This document shows, piece by piece, positions 43,922 to 52,426 of a stretch of DNA of 64,000 nt. Where the stretch lies: the NCBI RefSeq assembly GCF_001905825.1, contig NZ_LIVV01000013.1, positions 62,001-126,000 of the forward strand, written 5' to 3'. The translations under genes and the position numbers were made by a program. This DNA is from Streptomyces sp. CB02009 (GTDB lineage Bacteria; Actinomycetota; Actinomycetes; Streptomycetales; Streptomycetaceae). The notes beneath the pieces were generated by a model, which worked only from the letters and a program-made list of their open reading frames with translations, had not been told where the DNA came from and did not search any database. The first letter of the stretch is position 1; each line of letters starts with the position of its first letter.

Positions 43922-45069
43922 GCCGCCCACCGCCCCAGCGGCTCGATCAGGGTGAGGATGCTGAGGAGCACCACGGCGGGCACCGCGAACACGGCCGCCG
44001 TGCAGGCCAGGGCCGAGGCCGGCGCCCGCCCGGCCGACCGCAGGTGCCGGGCGAGCCGGAACAGCTGCCAGGGCACGAGCGCCATCAGCAGTGCCACCAC
44101 CGCCACGTCGCGCACCGGGGCGCCGCCGACCACGTACAGCGGGGGCAGCGGGAAGTGCTGGACCAGCGAGTACGAGCCGTAGCCCGTGGTCGTTCCCAGG
44201 GCCACGCCGATCAGCGCGGCCAGCGCCGCCGCCGACGGCAGCAGGACCGTCAGGGCCGGCCGGACCGGCGCCCCGGCACCGGAGCCGAACAGACGCCGCC
44301 GGCCGTTCCGCCGACGGCTCCAGGTCACCCCGGCCAGCACCACGGCGGCCACCGCGCAGCCGCCCGCCAGCGATCCGCCGAAGGCGGCCGCCCCGATCCG
44401 CTGGCTCGGTCGCGAGGCGATCAGCAGCTCGGTGCCCGGCCGCTGCCCCGTGCCGATCCGCAGGGCGTACCGGCCGGCCTCGATCCGCTTGCCGTTCTCC
44501 ACGATCCGGCCCTGCCGCAGCCGCCCCGCCCCGTCCCGGACGGCGTACGCGACGCCGTTCGCGACGTCGTACCGGTAGATGAGGCGGGGCGGCTTCGCGC
44601 CCTTCCTCTCCGGTACCAGTGCGATGCGCGGCCCGACGAGCTCCGGCAGGGCGGACCCGGCCGGTCCGTCCGCGTACAGGCCGTACTCCCCGGTCCTCGG
44701 CACGGTCAGCACCTGGCCCGGGACCGCCGGGACACGGTCGGCGCTGCGCAGCTCGTCCTCCCAGGCCCCCATGAAGCGGGTTTCCGCGCCGATGAGGACG
44801 ACCCCCGCCAGGCACCACAGGGCCATCGCGAGGGCGTATCCGGCGCGGGTCGGGCCCAGGGAGACGGAGGTGCCGCCCAGCAGGCGTTCCTGGAGCCGGG
44901 CCGCGAGCCGGCGCAGTACGCCGCCCGCGGAGGGACGCCCGTCCCCCGATGGGCGTAGATCTGTGGAATCCCCGGTACGGAGCGCCCAACTTGGTAGTCT
45001 TTCAACCAAGTTGAGTGACGGGAGGCCGATGCTGCCGGTCCCGGCAGCGCCCCTGTCGTGTGCAGTCAT
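43918..45069 (-). CDS. Membrane protein, first gene of the leftward operon
   Basis: The 383-residue protein has a helix at about 80-100 (AGYALAMALWCLAGVVLIGAE). A polar beta-rich segment of about 110 residues follows, possibly outside the membrane, and then four or five C-terminal helices. It is the first gene after the divergent control region with GCTTCCG repeats. The stop overlaps the next start. No known family. If the SARP-like regulator activates leftward, this gene and those behind it are its targets (inference). Confidence 0.68.
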   Translation of the reverse strand: MTAHDRGAAGTGSIGLPSLNLVERLPSWALRTGDSTDLRPSGDGRPSAGGVLRRLAARLQERLLGGTSVSLGPTRAGYALAMALWCLAGVVLIGAETRFMGAWEDELRSADRVPAVPGQVLTVPRTGEYGLYADGPAGSALPELVGPRIALVPERKGAKPPRLIYRYDVANGVAYAVRDGAGRLRQGRIVENGKRIEAGRYALRIGTGQRPGTELLIASRPSQRIGAAAFGGSLAGGCAVAAVVLAGVTWSRRRNGRRRLFGSGAGAPVRPALTVLLPSAAALAALIGVALGTTTGYGSYSLVQHFPLPPLYVVGGAPVRDVAVVALLMALVPWQLFRLARHLRSAGRAPASALACTAAVFAVPAVVLLSILTLIEPLGRWAA

Positions 45070-45171
45070 GCGTTCGTTCCCACCCTTCACGTCGGCGCAG
45101 CCCTGTTCGTGCGCCGATCCCCCGGTCGGCAAGGAGACCCCAGGCAGTGCTTCCGGTGAAATCCCCGTCGT

Positions 45172-45204
45172 GCTTCCGATCCGCTTCCGGTCCGCTTCCG
45201 ATCC
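45172..45204. repeat. Three 11-bp tandem repeats, SARP-type operator candidate
   Basis: GCTTCCGATCC, GCTTCCGGTCC and GCTTCCGATCC follow each other without a gap. Another GCTTCCG lies at 45149. SARP regulators bind direct heptamer repeats at 11-bp spacing. The repeats lie 14 bp before the start of the SARP-Macro gene and about 100 bp upstream of the divergent membrane-protein gene. They may drive the leftward operon and repress the regulator's own gene. Confidence 0.7.
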
Positions 45205-45217
45205 CGGGGAGGGCGTC

Positions 45218-46537
45218 ATGAGTGCCGGGGTGGACGTGGAAGTGCTGGGCCGGACCCGGCTGCGGGTGGACGGTGCTGAGGTGGCCGTGCCGCCGACCGC
45301 GCTGGCGGTGCTCGCCCGACTGCTCCTCGCCGACGGCGAGGCCGTGACCGTCGACGAGCTCTACCGGGACGTGTGGGAGGCCGGGCCCGGGCCGGTCGGC
45401 CGTGCCGACCGGGTCAGCGTGCAGAAGCGGATCGTGCAGTTACGCCAGGCCCTGTCCCGGGACACCGGCGGCGGGGCCCATCGGGCGGTCGTCAGCACGG
45501 AACCCGGCCCGGTGTCGGCGTACCGGCTGGATCTGCCGAGGGAGCGGGTGGACGCCCACCACTTCCGCGACCTGGTGGCGCTGGCCCAGCGGGCGGACGC
45601 GGTGACCGAGGCCTCCCTGCTGGAGAGCGCGCTCGCCCTGTGGCGGGGGAGGCCCCTCATGGCCGTGGAGCGGCTGCCGTTCGCCCGGCAGGGCATCGCG
45701 GACCTGTGCCGGGTCCGGCTGGAGGCACGCCGCGCACTCCTCCGCGTCAACCTCGAACTCGGCCGGGTGCCGGAGGCGTTGCGCACGGCCGAGGACCTGG
45801 CGGCCGATCTGCCGGGGGACGGGGAGGTCGCCGCCACGGTCGCCGAACTCCGCTCCCGCGTCCGCTCCCGACACCGCGGCCTGCTGCGGCGGGAGTTCGA
45901 CGATCCCGCGGTCTCCGTCGTCATCGCCCGCGGTGACCTGCTGACCCAGCGGGACACTCATCTGGTGGTCGGATTCACCGACACCTTCGACACCGCCACC
46001 GACCTCGACATCGTCATCAACCAGTCCAGTGTGCAAGGGCAGTTGGTCAGCCGTCTGTACGGCGGGGACCGGGCCAGGCTGGACCGCGACCTGCGTGTCG
46101 CGCTGCGGGGCGTGGAGCCGGTCGCCAAGGAGTCGCGCACCGACAAGCGGCGCGGCAAGCTCGTCCGCTACCCGCTCGGCACGGTCGCGGTCCTCCGACT
46201 CCCGGGCGTCCGGGTCTTCGGCGTCGCCTACAGCCGGATGGGCAACGATCTGGTGGCCCGCTCCTCGGTACCCGAACTCGCCCACGGCCTCGACCGGTTG
46301 TGGGAGGCGCTGCGGGACCACGGCCAGCTGATGCCGGTGGCCCTCCCACTGGTGGGCTCCGGACTGGCCCGTCTGGACGGCACCCGCCACGAGGACCTGC
46401 TGCGAATGATCGTCGAGTCCTTCGTGGCGGCCTCCCGCAGGGGCCGCTTCTGCCCCGCCCTGACCATCGTCCTTCCCCAGCCCGTGCTCGACCGCATCGG
46501 CATCCCGCAGATCGCCGCCGCACTGGCCGCCCCGTGA
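45218..46537 (+). CDS. SARP-type DNA-binding protein fused to a ThsA-like Macro domain
   Basis: The 439-residue protein has an OmpR-like winged helix (about 5-100, VTVDELYRDVW ... RIVQLRQAL). A bacterial transcriptional-activator (BTAD) helical domain follows (about 105-225), the layout of SARP regulators. Residues about 230-435 resemble the Macro domain of Thoeris ThsA: HLVVGFTDTFDT, INQSSVQGQLVSRLYGGD, YPLGTVAVL, YSRMGND, LVGSGLARL and ESFVAASR. In type II Thoeris that domain binds the ADP-ribose conjugate made by a TIR enzyme. Here the output would be transcription instead. ATG 45218 follows GGGGAGGG. Stop/start overlap with the next gene (GTGA). Confidence 0.82.
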   Translation: MSAGVDVEVLGRTRLRVDGAEVAVPPTALAVLARLLLADGEAVTVDELYRDVWEAGPGPVGRADRVSVQKRIVQLRQALSRDTGGGAHRAVVSTEPGPVSAYRLDLPRERVDAHHFRDLVALAQRADAVTEASLLESALALWRGRPLMAVERLPFARQGIADLCRVRLEARRALLRVNLELGRVPEALRTAEDLAADLPGDGEVAATVAELRSRVRSRHRGLLRREFDDPAVSVVIARGDLLTQRDTHLVVGFTDTFDTATDLDIVINQSSVQGQLVSRLYGGDRARLDRDLRVALRGVEPVAKESRTDKRRGKLVRYPLGTVAVLRLPGVRVFGVAYSRMGNDLVARSSVPELAHGLDRLWEALRDHGQLMPVALPLVGSGLARLDGTRHEDLLRMIVESFVAASRRGRFCPALTIVLPQPVLDRIGIPQIAAALAAP

Positions 46538-47040
46538 GCCCGACGGAAACCGGAGACACCGTGCCGAACCCGGACCAGCACCCCGAGCAGTTCCCGCAGC
46601 GGTACTCGAACCCGACGCCTGGCCACCGCCCATCCGCGGAACCAGGCCCGAACCCGGCGCCGGGCCGGGTCCCATACTCGCGCCAGGTCCCGAGCCCCGT
46701 GGCCGCCGTCCTGTCCGGCACCCTGGGCTGGCGGCTCTCCCCGGAGGGATGGGAGGCGGTCGGCCGGGCCCTCGACGAGCTGGCGGCAGCCGGCGGCAGT
46801 CCCGATACGCCTGCCGGCCAGCGGGCGTTCGCGGCCCTGCTGGCGGCCGGACCGGGCCGCGTCCTACGGGCCGGAGCCGGCGCCGCCGCCCCCGGGCTCC
46901 CCGCACCGCCCCGTATCCGCGAACGCGTCAACCACCTGGTCCACCAGCTCACCACCCCCGCCCCCGACTCCACCGGCACGTCCGGTGCCGAGGCCCGGCC
47001 GGCGGCGGGTGGCCGTCCCGAGGAGGGCAGGGACGGATGA
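46534..47040 (+). CDS. Small CATRA-associated-type protein
   Basis: The 168-residue protein has a disordered, Pro-rich first 50 residues. A helical unit follows (about 55-145) with LGWRLSPEGWEAVGRALDELAAA and PPRIRERVNHLVHQL. This resembles the small proteins that accompany CATRA proteins in actinobacterial conflict systems (from memory of the family; no search done). The GTG start overlaps the Macro gene stop, and the stop overlaps the TIR gene ATG. It therefore sits exactly between sensor and effector genes, as a likely adaptor. Confidence 0.6.
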   Translation: MSPTETGDTVPNPDQHPEQFPQRYSNPTPGHRPSAEPGPNPAPGRVPYSRQVPSPVAAVLSGTLGWRLSPEGWEAVGRALDELAAAGGSPDTPAGQRAFAALLAAGPGRVLRAGAGAAAPGLPAPPRIRERVNHLVHQLTTPAPDSTGTSGAEARPAAGGRPEEGRDG

Positions 47041-49004
47041 GCCCTGCACGCGGGGCGGGGACCGAAGCCGGACCTGGAGCTGGAGCTGGAGCTGAAGCCG
47101 AAGTCGAAGCCGGATCTGGATCTGGAGCCGGATCCGAAGTCGGCTCCGGAGTATCCGAAGTCGGCTCCGGAGCTGTAGAGGAACCGCGGCTGATCGTCCA
47201 CCTGTACGCGCCCTGCGAGGGCCCGGATGCCGCGGCGGCCTACGAGGGCCTGCGGGGTATCTGGTCGGCGGCCCGTTCGCTGTTCCGGATGGACCGGCCG
47301 ATCCCGGGCGTGGGCCTGCCGCACGACCTGCCCGAGGAGCCGCCGGGTCCGGCGCCCCGGACGGCCGGCGGGCCGGCCGAGGAGCCCCTGGCCACCCAGG
47401 AGTGCCCCGACGAGGGTTTCCAGGCCGTCCTGCGCCGTCACCACGACGTGCTGGTCCTGTCGGCCGCCCTCGCCCCGGGGGCCATGCGCGCCCCGGGCGG
47501 ATCAACCGTCGACCCGTCGAACCGGCCTGTCCCGCACGATCCGGTCGGCCTTCCCTGGGCGCCGGGACCGGACCGGCTCGACGCGCTCTGGGACGTAGTC
47601 AGCGGTGGCCGGACCGGTGCCCTGCTCGGTGGTGCCCGGCTCCACCTGTGCCGGGCCGCACCCGGCCAGGCCCCCGTGCCGCCAGGCACCGACGTGGTCG
47701 CTCTGGACCGGGGCGTGACCCTCTGGGAGCCCGGTCCCGGCGACGACGCACGGGCCGAACGCCGCCTGCACCTCGCCGCGGACACCGCGGACGACGACCT
47801 GCTGAGCGCCTGGACCTGGTCCCGCGGCGACCTCGCCTTGCCGCGGCTGGCGCGCTACCTGCTCCACGCCGCCAAACTCCGCTACGAACTGAGGGTGTTC
47901 GAACGCGACACCGGTGACGTGCGGCTGCCGGACGTCGACCCCGGGCCGCCGGACGACAGGCCCGGAGCCCTCGACCGCACGGCCGGGCTGCTCGCCCGGC
48001 GGCGCGCCGCGGCCGCCGTCCTCGCGATCTCCCTCAGGGAACTGCACCGCACCGGGACGATCGCCGCCGCGAACATGGCCGAGACCCTGCGCGACCGGGG
48101 GCCGATGGTCCTCGCCGGGGCTGGGCCGTTCGCCGACGACCGGCAGCTGGCCGACTGGTTCCTCGCCCGGGTCGACGACGAGGCCCACTACCTCGAACTG
48201 ACCGCGTCCCAGGCGGAACAGGCCCTCGCCCTGCTGCCCCCGCCGCCCGCCCCGCCACCCGAGCCCTTTCCCACCCCGCCCGGGCTGCCCCGAGCGACGT
48301 CCGACCCGCACCCGAACAGATCCGAGCCACCCGACACCGTGTCCCACCCACACCCGAGTCGATCCCGACCCGAGGCGTCCCGCTCCGCGCCTGCCCCGGC
48401 CGGTGCGCCACCCGCAGGTCGGCAGGACCCCGCAGACGGGGATGTCGCCCGCACCGTGTTCGTGGTCCACGGCCGCGACGACCAGGCGCGCGACGCCGTG
48501 TTCACGTTTCTCCGCGCGCTGGACCTGAGGCCGCTGGAATGGGAGACCCTGGTCGCTGGGACCGGCAGCGCCGCGCCCTACCTCGGCGAGGTCATCGGCC
48601 ACGCGGTCCGCCGCGCCCAGGCCACTCTGGTCCTGATGACCCCTGACGACGTGGTGAACCTGCACCCGGGCCTGGGCGGGGACGGCGGTGACGGAACCGG
48701 TACGGGTCTGCAGGCCCGCCCCAACGTGCTCCTCGAACTGGGCATGGCGCTGGCCGCGTATCCGGACCGCACCGTCATCGTGAAGGCCGGGGACCAGCGG
48801 GAGGTCACCGACTTGGGCGGTCGCAACTTCATCCGGCTGGACGCCGATCCGGCCTGCCGTCGGAAGATCGCGGACCGGCTGCGGTCGGCGGGCTGCCGGG
48901 TCGACGACACCGGCCAGGACTGGCTGGCTCCCGGCCTGTTCGCGGCGCTGGACGCCTACAGCCGCACCCTCCCGGTCCCGGACCCGCCGGCCTCGATGCG
49001 CTGA
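47037..49004 (+). CDS. CATRA-type protein fused to a TIR-like (CAP12-type) domain
   Basis: In this 655-residue protein, residues 1-48 are Gly/Glu/Ser repeats encoded by repeated DNA. Residues about 50-400 (LIVHLYAPCEGPDA, RPIPGVGLPHDLPEEP, FQAVLRRHHDVLVLSAAL) match the layout of CATRA domains from caspase/TPR-associated conflict systems. A Pro/Ser linker follows. Residues about 470-645 are a TIR-like nucleotide-binding domain: TVFVVHGRDDQARDAV, ATLVLMTPDDV and ARPNVLLELGMALA, with a Glu fitting the catalytic position. Such domains degrade NAD+ or make signal nucleotides. It is the likely effector or signal maker of the island. ATG 47037 overlaps the upstream stop. Confidence 0.78.
   Translation: MSPARGAGTEAGPGAGAGAEAEVEAGSGSGAGSEVGSGVSEVGSGAVEEPRLIVHLYAPCEGPDAAAAYEGLRGIWSAARSLFRMDRPIPGVGLPHDLPEEPPGPAPRTAGGPAEEPLATQECPDEGFQAVLRRHHDVLVLSAALAPGAMRAPGGSTVDPSNRPVPHDPVGLPWAPGPDRLDALWDVVSGGRTGALLGGARLHLCRAAPGQAPVPPGTDVVALDRGVTLWEPGPGDDARAERRLHLAADTADDDLLSAWTWSRGDLALPRLARYLLHAAKLRYELRVFERDTGDVRLPDVDPGPPDDRPGALDRTAGLLARRRAAAAVLAISLRELHRTGTIAAANMAETLRDRGPMVLAGAGPFADDRQLADWFLARVDDEAHYLELTASQAEQALALLPPPPAPPPEPFPTPPGLPRATSDPHPNRSEPPDTVSHPHPSRSRPEASRSAPAPAGAPPAGRQDPADGDVARTVFVVHGRDDQARDAVFTFLRALDLRPLEWETLVAGTGSAAPYLGEVIGHAVRRAQATLVLMTPDDVVNLHPGLGGDGGDGTGTGLQARPNVLLELGMALAAYPDRTVIVKAGDQREVTDLGGRNFIRLDADPACRRKIADRLRSAGCRVDDTGQDWLAPGLFAALDAYSRTLPVPDPPASMR
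47133..47172 (+). repeat. 19-bp direct repeat inside the CATRA-TIR gene
   Basis: TCCGAAGTCGGCTCCGGAG occurs twice with a 2-bp gap, within a longer GC-rich simple-sequence tract (47050-47172). It codes for a Gly/Ser/Glu-rich N-terminal tail. It is prone to slippage, and the copy number may vary between strains. Confidence 0.8.
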
Positions 49005-49479
49005 GGCCCGGCGCGCGGCCGCCGCGCGAGTGGCCGGTGCCGAGGCGCCGAATGGCGGCGGGCGGGCGATGACGAAGCGCGGGCAGCTCGCGTCGTCCGC
49101 ACACGGCGACGCCCGGCACCGTTGGTGGCGCGGGGCGTCGTGGGACCGGCCTGCCGGGCCGGGGGAGCGGCCGTCAGCGGTGCCGCGCCAGCTTGCGAAG
49201 GAGGCGCTGTGCCTGACCGTGCCTGTGGGGGTCGGATGTGGCCCGGCGGACGAACGCCGCCCTCCGCCGGCGCCGGGCGCTCCTCCGGGGAGCGGTCACG
49301 CACGTCCAGATCCTGTGCACGATGTCCGCCTCCCTCCTCCCCGGAGCTGGGGCACGGCGCTTCCGCACGGGCCGCTCGTCGTGGCGCCGGTGCGTGAGTC
49401 GCTCGATACGGCGCCTCTATACGGGCGTGTCCCGACGCGGCGTCTCCGTGTGTGGGGGCAGCTCGATCCCGCTAAGGGG
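49005..49479. other. Stretch after the TIR gene, no firm gene
   Basis: Several short frames exist in these 475 bp. The most protein-like is a 64-residue basic frame on the minus strand (49174-49368, ending TSDPHRHGQAQRLLRKLARHR), but it has no clear start support. Otherwise nothing was recognised. Confidence 0.4.
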
Positions 49480-49764
49480 TTACTTGAGCTCGATCTCGAG
49501 GAAGGCGAGCGGCTCGGTGCCGGCGTTGACGACCTCGTGTTCGCTGCCGGCCGACCGCGCGTAGGACTCACCGGCCCTGAGCTCCGAGAGGGTGCTGCGC
49601 CCGTCGGGGGTGATCACACGCGTCCGCCCGTCGGTGACGGGGACGACGACGTAGTCGTAGGCGTGCACATGGTTGCCGGTCGACTGGCCGGGTTCGAAGT
49701 CCCAGCGGGTGACGCGGACCCGGCCGTCCTCGTGCTGTGTGGTCACGCGTGCCGTGGTGGTCAT
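49480..49764 (-). CDS. Small cupin-domain protein
   Basis: The 94-residue single-domain cupin has motif 1 GQSTGNHVHAYDYVVVPVTDG, with two His and no clear Glu, and motif 2 near GSEHEVVNAG. Such small cupins act as enzymes or metabolite sensors; the metal site looks partial. ATG 49764 was taken. It stands alone between two non-coding gaps, so context gives no role. Confidence 0.75.
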   Translation of the reverse strand: MTTTARVTTQHEDGRVRVTRWDFEPGQSTGNHVHAYDYVVVPVTDGRTRVITPDGRSTLSELRAGESYARSAGSEHEVVNAGTEPLAFLEIELK

Positions 49765-49955
49765 GGTCGCTCTTTTCGCGGTCGTCGCTTCGGGCGCCGC
49801 GGCCGGGCCGCACCGCCCCGACCAGCAGCTTAACCGCAGGGTCGGCCCGTGCGGACAGCGTCGGCACCCTCGTGGCGCAGAGCCGTCACCAGCGTGCCGA
49901 ACTACCGAGGGCTGAGCCCGGTGAACGGGCTATCCAGACTTCTCAATGTCGGTGT

Positions 49956-50405
49956 CTAGCCGTTGCGGTTGTCGTCCGGGCGGGGTGATGCCGCTGGTTC
50001 AACGCTTACCTGGATGGCTCGTTTCCGAAGTTGAACTGCCAGGATCTCCATCTCGACGAGCGTGCCGATGAGACCGGTCTCGACGAGCTGCGTAGCCTGC
50101 GTTCGTGCTTCGCCCAGGGACAGTTCCCGTGCGCTGCGCAGCGCCTGCAGCACCGGAACGAGGCTTGGCACGTCTCCGGACAGGCGAAGCCGCGCCGCCC
50201 CGTGTGCTTGCAGCAGGGCTTGTCGAATGTTCTCGGGCGTGACGGGTCCGCTGTCTTGCTCGCACCACCCGTCCGAGCAGTCCGCGCATCGTCCTTCGGT
50301 GCCCCAGCAGAGCATGCCCTCGTCGAAGAACTGACCGACATCGACGGTCGTCGTTCCTCCGCAGGCCCTGCACCGGTCTGTGACCTGTACTCCTTGCGTG
50401 ATCAC
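49956..50405 (-). CDS. Hypothetical zinc-binding-like protein
   Basis: The 149-residue protein has an N-terminal Cys cluster (RCRACGGTT, MLCWGTEGRCADCSDGWCEQ) that could hold one or two zinc ions. A helical C-terminal half follows (LSLGEARTQATQLVETGLIGTLVEMEILAVQLRKRA). GTG 50405 is backed by GAGGAG 6 bases upstream. No family was recognised; the Cys-rich head suggests protein or nucleic-acid binding. Confidence 0.65.
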   Translation of the reverse strand: MITQGVQVTDRCRACGGTTTVDVGQFFDEGMLCWGTEGRCADCSDGWCEQDSGPVTPENIRQALLQAHGAARLRLSGDVPSLVPVLQALRSARELSLGEARTQATQLVETGLIGTLVEMEILAVQLRKRAIQVSVEPAASPRPDDNRNG

Positions 50406-51120
50406 AGGGGCTCCTCAGCGTCATCGGTCCATGCTGATGGGATCATCCCTGAGAGGTCGGCTCTCGTCGATGATCAGGTTTGTCACTGGCGGGAGACCCT
50501 ATGGGGCGGTCGCCTCAGGTGGCGTGAGTTCGTAGTGTCGCTGGCCCCGGAGTAGCGCCCACAGCACGTTGCTCCGTCGCCGGGTCGGCGCCAGGCCTGC
50601 TTGGGACTGTTTCATGTCCTCGGCCCTGTTTGCGCTCGTGGTGCCGGCGTAATTCCGAGCAGCAGGTGATGTGGCTCATGGCGGCGATCGTCTTCTCTCC
50701 GGCATCGCTGGTGGTGTGCTGCCGTTCGGCAGCCTCCATGGCGGTGCGGACCAGGGCTTTGCACCAGCGGAGCTGACGGTTCCGGAGCCACTGTTCGAGC
50801 CGGCTCGCGCTGCGCCGGCGGACGGCCGCTGGTGTCTGGTGAGGAGGACCAGGGGCCGGTGGTTGCCCAGGTCAAGGGCGATCCTCACTCGCTGTTCCCC
50901 GTACCGCATCGCGATGATCTGGGTGCGGGGTGAGGGGACCATGCCGACGAGCAGGGGGTTGTGCTGAAGCCGCTGTTGCCGGTCGCGGTGATGAGCCGAC
51001 CGTCGTGCGGCCGACGGAGGCTGGCCGACAGGATCCATTGAGGACCGTAGCTGTCCGCATCGTGGGCCAAGGTGTGGGTGTGGCCGGAGAGGCCGGTGGC
51101 GAAGGATTCGAGGAGTCGGC
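50406..51120. other. 715-bp region without an intact gene
   Basis: Overlapping short frames on the minus strand (for example RYGEQRVRIALDLGNHRPLVLLTRHQR near 50850) look partly protein-like, but frame breaks prevent a full product. This could be a decayed gene. The last bases lead to the NmrA-like gene. Confidence 0.35.
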
Positions 51121-51936
51121 ATGACGTTTCTGGTGGCGGGTGCGACCGGTACGGTCGGGCGGCAGGTCGTGGGAGCGCTGCGGGAGGCCGGGGCGCCGGT
51201 ACGGGCGTTGACCCGGCGGCCTGGGGAGGCCATGTTCGGTCCGGGGGTCGAGGTCGTCGGGGGTGACCTGACCGACGCGGCGTCGCTCGCGTCGGCGCTG
51301 GACGGCGTGGCAGCCGTGCACCTGATCAACTTCGGCGGCGACGGCTACGCCCCGCTGGAGAACGGCAGGGAGCTGGTGGCGATGATCGAGGCCGCTGGGG
51401 TGCGCCGGGTCACCATGCTCGCCGGCTGGTCGGAGTCGACTCTGGAGCCGGCCGTGCGGGCGTCAGGTCTCGCGTGGACCGTGGTGGCGCCGACCGAGAT
51501 CATGGCCAACGCCCTGGAGTGGGCGGACGAGGTGCGCGCGGGACGGGTCGAGCGGCCGTACGGGGACTCGCGCACCGCGATGGTGCATGAGGGGGACATC
51601 GGCGCGGTGGCGGCGGCGGCGCTGCTGGAGGACGGGCACGCGGGGGAGGAGTACCTGCTGACCGGCCCGGAGCGCATCTCGCTGCGGGAGAAGATCGCCG
51701 CGCTGGGCTCGGCGGTCGGCCGTGAGGTGGAGTTCGTCGAACTGACCCCGGACCAGGCGCGTGAGGCGATGCGGGCGCAGGGCGTGCCGGAGCACATGAT
51801 CGACTTCCAGCTGGAGGTGTTCGCCGAACCGCCGGTCGAGTACAACACCCCGAACGGCGTCGTCGAGAAGGTGACCGGACGGCCGGCGCGCACGTTCGCC
51901 CAGTGGGCGGAGCAGAACGCCACCGCGTTCCGGTGA
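51121..51936 (+). CDS. NmrA-like NAD(P)-binding protein (atypical SDR)
   Basis: The 271-residue protein begins with MTFLVAGATGTVGRQVVGAL, an NmrA-type dinucleotide motif (GxTGxVG). It lacks the YxxxK catalytic pair of classical SDRs. The mid part (VVAPTEIMANALEWADEV) and C-terminal EYNTPNGVVEKVTGRPARTFAQWAEQN fit small NmrA/TMR-like oxidoreductases of actinobacteria. Substrate unknown. ATG 51121 was used; a terminator follows at once. Confidence 0.85.
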   Translation: MTFLVAGATGTVGRQVVGALREAGAPVRALTRRPGEAMFGPGVEVVGGDLTDAASLASALDGVAAVHLINFGGDGYAPLENGRELVAMIEAAGVRRVTMLAGWSESTLEPAVRASGLAWTVVAPTEIMANALEWADEVRAGRVERPYGDSRTAMVHEGDIGAVAAAALLEDGHAGEEYLLTGPERISLREKIAALGSAVGREVEFVELTPDQAREAMRAQGVPEHMIDFQLEVFAEPPVEYNTPNGVVEKVTGRPARTFAQWAEQNATAFR

Positions 51937-51942
51937 GAGTCC

Positions 51943-51976
51943 TCCGGCCCGCCGCCGGGGTCGGCGGCGGGCCGGA
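51943..51976 (+). terminator. Hairpin after the NmrA-like gene
   Basis: A perfect 15-bp GC stem (TCCGGCCCGCCGCCG and its complement) with a 4-base loop (GGGT) starts 6 bp after the stop. Confidence 0.8.
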
Positions 51977-52426
51977 CGTGGGTGGGCGGGACGCGTCCCC
52001 AGCCGTCGGGCAAGCGAGGCGGGGTTCGATGCGGGCGGCGCGGTGAGCCTGTCGTACTCGCCAGAACCTGGTACGTGACCAGAGCGGTGCGGAGATGGTC
52101 GAGGGACCGGGTTCTGCACTTGCTGGAGGCGTGAGCGGTGGTGGCCAGGACGTCGTGGGGTCAACGGCTGTCCGGCGGCCACGAGGCCGGTCAGCAGACG
52201 GGGGAGTTCCAGGCCCACGCGACGGCGGTACCGCGCTCGGGCGCCCCACTACTGTCGCCTGGGCAACGGCACGTGCGGAGGCCGGGGACGCCAGATTGCG
52301 GCCCTGGCCCGGCTGTCACCACCCACCGTTTGCGTAATGACTTGCGTACTTCTACGGAGGCGACCGGGTCAGCGAGCCGGAGAGGCTGTGAGCCGCCCAT
52401 CCGATCCGCTGCAGACCGGAGAAACC
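51977..52426. other. Gene-free stretch before the secreted protein
   Basis: I see no supported coding frame in these 450 bp. A GGAGA site lies before the GTG at 52427. The promoter was not recognised. Confidence 0.5.

Noticed and set aside
45218..49004. Canonical Thoeris operon (ThsA SIR2-SLOG plus ThsB)
   Set aside because: There is no SIR2 or SLOG domain and no membrane-Macro protein; the Macro domain is on a transcription factor and the TIR domain is of CAP12 type with a CATRA region.
49174..49368. 64-residue basic minus-strand frame
   Set aside because: It looks somewhat protein-like but has no supported start or neighbour; it is left in the gap note only.
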